From the NCBI GenBank assembly GCA_033026295.1, contig CM065183.1:372001-436000 (forward strand): a stretch of 64,000 bases of DNA. Reading direction: 5' to 3'. The first letter of the stretch is position 1. Every line of letters starts with the position of its first letter. The position numbers and the translations under genes were made by a program. The notes beneath the pieces are model-generated. The model did no database searches and was not told where the DNA came from. It saw nothing but the letters and a program-made list of their open reading frames with translations. This stretch comes from Channa striata. Lineage: Eukaryota; Chordata; Actinopteri; Anabantiformes; Channidae. Below, in pieces: positions 56,761-64,000 of this stretch.

Positions 56761-58504
56761 GCAGCCTGGAGGGGTCCACGCCACCTGTGTGGGTGTAGAA
56801 ATACTGTTTGTTTACACTCAATCCCCTTGCAGAAGCTGAGGGCTGTGAGGGAAACTTCTATATACAGCAGTCTAACATTGGGTCACACAGAAGTGTGAAG
56901 GCACAGAAGCCAGACGCTAAGCCTTACTTTTTGTCTCCCACAAGATACCCTGACTTCCTACTGACATGATTAGCATGTGCTACTCAGTAGGAAGCCCACG
57001 GGAACTAGCAAGGATATTAAATCCAGGAAGTAACATTGTGAGAAACCTTTTCAATTATTGTTCCTTTGAATACTTGTTGACACCTTAGCAGACCTCCTGT
57101 CTACCAATTCTTTAACCTTAGCTTCCCCCCAGGTAGCTGTCCCAATAGGGAAGAGACAGTAACAGAGACTTACTAATTGAGACTCCTGGTCAATGTGTAT
57201 TCACCTGTATGTATGATTTGCATAGTTGAGCAGTTAAAAGTACAAAAGCCTTACAGAATTTGTCAGATAGTCTGAGCCACTTTTGTTTCTGTACCTTTTT
57301 GCTTATGTTACCTATATTGTTGTTATTAAATTGCTTAATGATCATTTCAGAGCTGTCTCCTGTTTCTTATCTTGCTCTCTCAGTTTTTTGCCAAAACAAG
57401 GGCAAAACAGGGTTAGAAGCATGGGCCCCAAACCTGTATCCCGCAGCATGTTCCTGCGCTGAGAGATTGTACAGTGGCGACACAGGTCCCTGCAGCACCA
57501 GTTCAGATAAGAGGCACCATTACAGGGCTGTTGAGTTTCCCTGTGGGCAGCAGCCACTGCAGAGGTCAGCAAACCTGTGTTGCCTGACCTCTGCGTCTAC
57601 AGAGCTGGCTCCTCTACCTATTCTGTTCCAGTTAAGCCAGGATGGCTAAGAATGTCTTGTTTCCTTGAATCAGGAAACCAGGTGGCTCAGGGCAGTTTGC
57701 TGAGAAACGCAGCTCAAAGGGGTGCTTGTGGATCACATGACAGTAGCAGCTGGTACCCCAATTACCCAAGGAGACTTGACCATGCTGTGTGAACCCGTGA
57801 AGAACCACTTTCTTGACTACTCAGGACTGATGGCCAAGCGTCTTTCTGTCGAAGTGTTACTCAGCTTGGACCTTTGCTGAATTCAGAACCCTGTTGGGCC
57901 TCCCATGTTACCTACAGGTTCATGCCAGGTAGCCCTCCATGCAGTACTTGGTTATTGATTTGAGTGACGCATGTTACTGCCACTTGAGCTGAGATGGGAT
58001 ACAAAGCCTGGGTAGGCAGCTGCATGTTTCTTGAGAATGGCATGACTACATCAGTGCCCACGTTCCTCAAAACTCCTCTCCATAGATTCTCCACGCTGGT
58101 TCCTGCTCCTTACGTTACCACTGCCCTGCTCCATTATAATCACCTAATTGATAACCTATATTTTACCTCCCAAACCTCCAGCTGCACTGCATTTATTGGT
58201 TCAGACAAACCACACATATCCATTGCATGAAATTTAAGTAAAAATTAAACAGTCGCCAAAAGTTGCTTTCCACAAATTCTTTTTTTTAATGTAGCCAGTT
58301 CGTGCTGTTTATTATCAGTTGTCTCTCTTCTCTTTCTTTTCCTGTCTCCACCATACTGAGCACCTTACTCCAGTAATACCACAGCTGATAAAATTAAAGT
58401 AAACTGCTTTATCCTTTAAATAATCAGAAGGAATTATCTTAGTCCTTAGCCGCTGTCACTATGGGCCAACCTGAATTGTTCCCTAACACATTTTTTGGTG
58501 GTAG
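56761..58504. other. Unassigned sequence downstream of the gypsy relic
   Basis: Less AT-rich than average to about 58100. Open frames at 57260-57649 (129 codons) and 57577-57792 have no motif I recognise. It may include further decayed retroelement sequence such as an LTR near 57240-57370 (TTATTAAATTG then GCTGTCTCCTGTTTCTTATC), but this is not demonstrated. Confidence 0.4.
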
Positions 58505-58560
58505 GTGAAACTGGAGTGCCCAGGTGAAACCTAAACAAGCACAGGGAGAACATGCAAACA
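58505..58560 (-). mobile_element. V-SINE central-domain remnant
   Basis: On the minus strand GTTTGCATGTTCTCCCTGTG precedes TTTAGGTTTCACCTGGGCAC and TCCAGTTTCACC. This follows the conserved central domain of vertebrate V-SINEs such as DANA/HE1. Head and tail are lost. Confidence 0.6.
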
Positions 58561-61285
58561 TCTTCCAATCATGTTCTTAGGGGAAGACAAACACCCATTA
58601 AACATTATTTGGTTTTTGACTCTGTTGACATTGTAAAGCATTATTGGTTTGTCTCAAGAATCACTAAATATTGATTAGAATTTTGTAATGTACTTCTGGC
58701 AAGATCTTTTTATGTCAGAGTTTTGTGACCTGTTTAATACTGGCCATCACTGTTATATCACTTCTTATATTTTAACTATATTAAAACATACATGTTTTGT
58801 ATAACACTGATTATTAGCAATTACAAAATTGTGATTTTAAGTTGCAATATTGGCAAAAATGTAGTGCAGGACAGCATAAAGCATACAGTGGTGTCAGTGA
58901 TGTAGTTCATCCTTGAACTGTTCAGACTGGGGCTCTGGCCTGTACAGCAGCTCTCAACATGTTCACTCGCGCACTTATCTGTCAGAATAAGCAGCAGCAT
59001 GAAAAACAGGTCTGTAATACAGTTCTTTGTTATTTTAACCCTTCGTTGACAACTCCCCAGATTCCTGCCTTACACTTTTTCAGTGCATGTGCATGTGTTC
59101 TCTCTCAAATATGTGCACATTAAAACATTTTTCTCTCATTAACTCTTGATGACTTCTTGTCAGCTCTGGTGCAGAGTCCACCAGTACTTCACTGTACCCT
59201 CACATTTGATTGCTCATCCTGGTTGTTAACACTACAACTGTATGTCTGCTTTAACCACAGTAGCAGAGCTAAAGAAAATCCTTGGCTGAAATAAAAGCTT
59301 TTTAAGTAAGAAAAATATTACACACCAAACTTTGTATCGTAATTTTCATTCTTTTAAATCTGCCTTCTAAAAAAAAAGCTAGAACAGGAAAAGAAGGATC
59401 AGAGATGAACATGAGATTGTAAATCATGTAAACATAAAATAATAGAACAATAGTAAGGAATAGTAAAATATACTAGTGACATATTAAGTGACATAAATAT
59501 TAACTTATTTTTGCAATCAGGCACCAGAATGAAAAGAGATAAAGAGATATTCTTCTTTAAAATAAAAAGAGCATTCAAAGTGGAAAGGTATGAGGACACT
59601 AGTTAAGTATGTCTGTGCTCCCTCATTCTATTGTTTTCAGTTGTTTAACTGGCACTAGTGCTTTTCTGTGCACACACCTCAATGTGTTTACTTCTCAGTT
59701 ACAAAGTGTCCACAAAGTTTCTGACATTAAAGGGGTGCTTTGTTTTAGTCTGTACTGTGCTGTAGCTTCAAGAAGAGGTGCAGAGCACTACTGCTGCTTT
59801 TGTTTAGTGAGCTGCTGTCAGTGGCAGTGACTTAGGGGGGAAATACTTCTCTGTATTTCAGAATATAGTGTATTGGTTTTTGATGAGCATTTTTGATTTA
59901 AATAAACACAGTTGCAATAGAGTTCATATAAATACAATGACTGCTAGTTAAGGCATGATGCTTTGGGCATGTGTGGAATGCAAAGGACTATAAAAGCCAG
60001 TGGCGCTTTTCTGTTTGAAATATTGCATAGCTAACCAAGAAGTAAAACTGTCCCTCCTTCTACTCTATTTTATTAGGACACCTCAGCATCACAAGCAAGT
60101 GCATTCAGGTTTGTACTCAACTGTTCTGACACTCCCATTAAATGAGAATCAGCTGTTGGCAGTTGCTTCAGTGAGCTGCAACCTTTAAAATGTGTTTTTT
60201 TTACTACCACAAAGAATAGGGGTAATTATTCCTTAAAATTTTTACATTTACCTCTGCTTATTTATTCAATATTTTATGTATATTTCAACATTAGCTCTCT
60301 CCTTGTGGGCACTTTTCATATCTGCAGCTATTTTGTATGTGCTTGTATAAACAATAACTGTGCGTCAGTGGAGTATTTGCCTGCGGTGATTCAGCATTCA
60401 TGACAGACAGACAGACAGCACAAACCTTCTTTGTTTCATCTCAAGAACAGAAGTTGTATTGTGGTTAAGCTGTTTTGCTGCGAGGAATGTACTGTTGACA
60501 GAAACCAACTGCAAACACACACCCAACTGCTTTCACTGCAGATAGCTTCCCTGGTGTCATACTGATGTGTATGATGAGCAATTTTTTTGGGATGCTCAAG
60601 GATAAACATCTAACGAGTTGTGTAATTAACATGCTCTTGCTGATGTACTGAAGAAACATAAAGACTTTGATAAACAAACCTAATTGTTTTAATGTTATAT
60701 CCTTTAACCTACTTTGTATTTGTCTCTTCTTTTATGTCTCCCTAGCTGCTTAACCTCACTTTCTTATTTCTCTCTCTGTCCATCAATACCTTTATCCAAA
60801 GAATAAAGTCTTGTAAACTGCATTTGTTGCAGAACAAAAAGCTGTAACTCTGAGCCCTAAAGAAACTTTTATACACATCTAGTTCAGTTTGGCTAAATGA
60901 TTTTGTGCCACTCCTGGATGCAATGGGATTGACTCACTATAACACAAAACAATGTAGTTACCAAGATCACCACCCTCTGGAGCTGCACTAAAAAACAGGT
61001 AGATGCCTGGAGCAGACTGGAGCTATACGTTTAACTACACATTTGTGTGAGCATCATGGCGATGTGCATGTCTTAATAAATGAATGTAACAGACTTTGAT
61101 TAGCCATAACATTAGTATAAAATGCTCAAGAAAAACATATTGCAGTTGTTTGCAACTTTGTGCAAATATACTTTGACACAATGAAAAAGTCCATTGGCCA
61201 ATCTACCTGGAGGAAAAAGGGTTGTTGTGGTTTACAAATTAATGATATATGTTTAACATAAATTAATACAAATAAAAGGTGGTTG
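58561..61285. other. Unassigned intergenic sequence
   Basis: AT-rich, with a short GACA run at about 60400-60417. No gene or other repeat recognised. Confidence 0.45.
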
Positions 61286-61396
61286 TTACATTTACATAAA
61301 GCCGACACTTTTATCCAAAGGGACTTACAAAGTGATTTGGTATACACACACATGATGGCTGCCATGCAGGGTGTTCATCTGGCCCACTGGGAGCAA
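61286..61396 (-). mobile_element. SINE fragment
   Basis: TTACATTTACATAAAGCCGA, CACTTTTATCCAAAGGGACT and GATGGCTGCCATGCAGGGTG match the tail half of the SINE at 45.5 kb. The tRNA-like head is replaced by the minisatellite repeat that follows. Confidence 0.75.
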
Positions 61397-61405
61397 AAGT
61401 GAAGG

Positions 61406-62290
61406 AGGAGGTGGGGAGTCTGTAATAGGTGCCAGACATACAGAGGTGAACCAGGAGAGACAGGATGGGGAATGACCGGGCAGGCAGAGGGGAGGGCGGG
61501 TGGCGGGGTCCGTGGGAGGGTCTGAGCCATATCATGAAGTGACACTGAATGTTGGGGTGGGACAGGAAGCCGAGCGGAAGGCCGGCATTGACAAAAAAGG
61601 CCCCAAGGGAACCTGGTAGGATGCAGAGCTGGAGACTGACGGCGACGGAAGAAGCCCTCCGTAGATCAAGCTAGAGGCAGACGTCAACAGAAGAAGCCCT
61701 CCGGAGATCGAGCTGGAGGCCGATGACAGGAGACCTCTGGAGGTCGAACTGGAGGCGGAGCTGGAGGTTGACAGCGACAGGAGAAGGGCTCTAGAGATCG
61801 AGCCGGAAACTTACGTCGGCTCAGAACTTCTTGGCAGATAAGGTAGGTAACAGAGCAGGAGGTCGACGTCGACGGAAGAAGCCCTCTGGGGGCCGGGCAG
61901 GACGCCTAGCTGGAGGCTGGCATTGGCGGAAGAGGCCCCCCGGGGCCCCGGCAGGACGCAAGTTGGGGGCCGGTGTTGACGGCAGAATCCCTCTGGTAGG
62001 CAGCATCTGCGACTTAGCACAAGAACTGGTGCAGGGCCGGTGCAAATGACAGCCCCCTCGAAAACCAAATCGGAGCAAGATGCGGGGCCGGTGCAGTCCA
62101 CGGCCCTCTCGTAGACCAGATCGGAGCCAGGTGTGGGGCTGGTGAAGTCCATGGCCCCCTCGGAGACCGGATCAGAGCCAGGTCCGGGGCCGGTACAGAC
62201 GACAACCCCCTCGGAAAGCGGATCAGAGCCAAGTGCGGGTTCGGTGCAAACGACAACCCCCTCGGAAACCAGATAAGAACCAGCCCTTCC
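61406..62290 (-). repeat. GC-rich minisatellite repeat with two arrays
   Basis: The left flank 61406-61495 matches 389-473. Array 1 (about 61636-61810, with further units to about 61940) has a period of about 42 bases carrying GAAGAAGCCCTCC and GAGATCGAGCTGGAGG. Array 2 (62035-62289) has five units of exactly 51 bases, starting at 62035, 62086, 62137, 62188 and 62239, of the type GGGGCCGGTGCAGTCCACGG. Since 51 is a multiple of three, both strands keep long open frames (80-113 codons). These look like a by-product of the period; no initiation context or domain supports a protein. Confidence 0.8.
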
Positions 62291-62839
62291 GGTTGCTCCT
62301 AATCAATCTAACTCATGCCACCTGTTGTATCACAGTTTTAAGTCTCACTCACTGAATCGGTGTGTAACTTTGCAAAGACAATGTTGGACTCCATAGTTTT
62401 CTCTGGACTCCTGCCAAATCTGATCAGTGACAACATGTATAGCTGCATGTCGTCATTCAACCGCTGGCTGTCTAGGTGGTGTCCAGCAAACGATGTGGGC
62501 TACATAGACAATTGGAAAAGTTTTTGGGGAAAACCTAGGCTGATTAGGAGAGATGGCATCCATCCTACTTTTGATGGTGCCTCTGTCTTATCAAAAAATA
62601 TGGCTGATTTTATTAAACAACCAAAAGACTGACAATCCAGAGTTGAGCCTAGGAAGCAGAGATCCAGTCCTACACGCCTCTCTGCAGTATCCTCACCGCC
62701 ATCACCCCCCCCCCCCACAACTCCCACATTCCTATAGAAAATGTGTCTGTTCCCCGATTAACTAAATTTTACAAACAAGAGGAGTTAATCATAATAACTT
62801 AATAAAAATCAGGACTGCTCCTCTTATTGAACAAAAAAC

Positions 62840-63450
62840 TAAAACAATTAAATGTGGATTATTAAATATCAGATCTCTCTCATCTAAATCTCTGTTAGTA
62901 AATGACTTGATAAGCGATCATCAATTCGATTTATTTTGTCTCACTGAAACCTGGTTGCAGAAGGAAGAATATGTTCGTTTAAATGAGTCGACCACCCCAA
63001 GTCACTATCATGTTCCTAGAAGCTCAGGCTGACGTGGAGGAGTAGCAGCAATCTATCACTCAAGCTTACCAATAAACCCTAGACCTAAACATAGTTATAA
63101 CTCATTTGAGAGTCTTACTTTGAGCCTTTCACACCCAATTTGGAAAACTCAAAATCCACTTCTATTTGTTATTGTGTACCGTCCTCCAGTCCCTTATTCT
63201 GAATTTTTGACTGAATTCTCAGATTTTCTAGCCGACTTAGTGCTTAGTGCAGATAAAGTCGTCATAGTGGGCGATTTTAACATTCATGTAGATGCTGACA
63301 GTAACTCCCTCAACACGGCATTTACTTCATTATTAGATTCAATTGGTTTCTCTCAAAATGTAAAAGAACCCACTCATTGTTTTAGTCACACCCTAGACCT
63401 TGTCCTTGCATATGGCATTGAAATTGATAAACTAACAGTATTTCCTCATA
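62840..63450 (+). pseudogene. L2-D endonuclease domain
   Basis: Reads NIRSLSSKSLLVNDLIS with a preceding substitution, then FCLTETWLQKEE (catalytic glutamate kept), VYRPPVPYSEFLTEFSDF, VVIVGDFNIHVDADSN and FSHTLDLVLAYGI. A stop occurs in the SSG(R)GGG block near 63030 (TGACGTGGA). Otherwise the best-preserved L2 endonuclease here. The open frame 63120-63545 reads past the true domain into the ATT tract. Confidence 0.85.
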
Positions 63451-63484
63451 ATTATTATATTATTATTATATTATTATTCATCAC

Positions 63485-64000
63485 TAATAGAGGAAAACAA
63501 GAACAACCCCCGGTTTCTTTTCAGCACTGTAGCCAGGCTGACTAAGAGCCATAGTTCAGTTGAGACTAGTATTCCCTCAACGCTATGCAGCAATGACTTC
63601 ATGACCTTCTTCACAAACAAAATCATAGCTATTAGAAATAAAATTCACCAGACCCTCCCCACAAATACAACAGAATTAGAATCATCAGTAAGTCCTCAGT
63701 CCCTTTTAGACTGCTTTTTGCCCATAGACCTTGCTGAGTTAACTTCAACTATTATGGCATCTAAACCAACAACATGTCTGCTAGACCCTATTCCAGTTAG
63801 ACTGCTCAAAGATGCTCTACCCTTATTAGACACATTCGTATTAGATATCATTAATTTATCTTTACAAACAGGATATGTACCAAAGGCCTATAAGGTAGCT
63901 GTAATCAAACCTCTACTTAAAAAACCTAGTCTGGATCCAGGTGTCTTAGCCAATTACAGACCAATATCCAATCTCCCCTTTATTTCTAAAATACTTGAAA
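63485..64000 (+). pseudogene. L2-D reverse-transcriptase N-terminal part (incomplete at window edge)
   Basis: The sequence carries DFMTFFTNKIIAIRNKIHQT, LLKDALPLLDTFVLDIINLS, KAYKVAVIKPLLKKPSLDPG and NYRPISNLPFISKILE. It is open over most of its length and lacks the frame breaks of L2-A. Whether the catalytic block survives lies beyond the window. Confidence 0.85.

Larger units (their letters stand above)
62351..64000 (+). mobile_element. L2-D, 5'-truncated and cut by the window end
   Basis: It starts inside the ORF1 esterase domain (TGAATCGGTGTGTAACTTTG) and contains DGIHPTFDGASVLSKN near 62551. It then has the ORF1-ORF2 junction with a poly-C run (about 62706-62719), the endonuclease, and the first RT blocks. 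At 63452-63480 an ATT-rich tract replaces the end of the endonuclease and the linker. RT sequence runs to NYRPISNLPFISKILE at 63955-64000, where the window stops. Confidence 0.93.

Noticed and set aside
57260..58230. Gene-like frames with cysteine-rich stretches
   Set aside because: There are several frames on both strands, no splice logic or domain, and the region follows a decayed retroelement. I could not support a gene.
61811..62256. Proline-, arginine- and alanine-rich frames on both strands
   Set aside because: The array has a period divisible by three, so open frames on both strands are expected without coding function.

Overview
The window is nuclear DNA from a teleost fish, probably a percomorph. 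It carries one recognisable host gene, a complete odd-skipped-related zinc-finger gene (osr1, + strand, about 7.9-13.7 kb). The rest is AT-rich intergenic DNA heavily colonised by retroelements. The fish assignment rests on L2-type LINEs with a GAATT tail, tRNA-derived SINEs resembling the AFC and V-SINE families, a Gmr1-like Ty3/gypsy element and RTE LINEs, together with the spliced osr1 structure. No bacterial features, CRISPR array, tRNA gene or rRNA gene is present.

Layout. 0.3-1.2 kb: a minisatellite-bearing repeat. 2.0 kb: two adjacent perfect hairpins. 2.3-2.6 kb: LINE scraps. 5.7-6.8 kb: two L2 3' ends. 7.9-13.7 kb: osr1, with a non-coding exon 1, a 3.3-kb intron, the main coding exon and a short last coding exon. 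Intron 1 holds a diverged copy of the exon-2 acceptor and start-codon region. 14.4-14.8 kb: a head-to-head SINE palindrome. 16.0-24.7 kb: a three-level nest in which L2-A (+) is split by L2-B (-), itself split by RTE-b (-). 24.7-25.7 kb: another L2 3' end. 28.1-30.4 kb: a 5'-truncated RTE (+). 32.8-39.3 kb: a decayed Gmr1-type element, with integrase upstream of reverse transcriptase, whose 3' LTR is split by RTE-d, itself split by an L2 3' end. 40-45.8 kb: SINE and L2 fragments, a 589-bp solo LTR with a 5-bp target duplication, and a near-perfect palindrome. 45.4-47.2 kb: an inverted pair of an unnamed repeat. 51.5 kb: an (AT)n tract. 54.6-56.8 kb: a LINE 3' end and a decayed Sushi-like Ty3/gypsy relic. 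61.3-62.3 kb: a SINE scrap and two GC-rich minisatellites. 62.35 kb to the end: an L2 copy cut off by the window edge.

How it fits together. osr1 encodes a 267-residue nuclear transcription factor with three C2H2 fingers. It sits alone, which agrees with the gene-poor surroundings known for this developmental regulator in vertebrates. Every retroelement copy examined is broken by truncation, deletion, frameshift or loss of catalytic residues, so none looks autonomous. The nesting gives a relative history: RTE inserted into an already present L2, and elsewhere an L2 inserted into an already present RTE, so their active periods overlapped. A recurring theme is perfect short-spacer inverted repeats at many separate places, which fits fork template-switching better than transposition. 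I found no convincing new multi-gene system. The strongest unexpected signal is the duplicated exon-2 edge inside osr1 intron 1.
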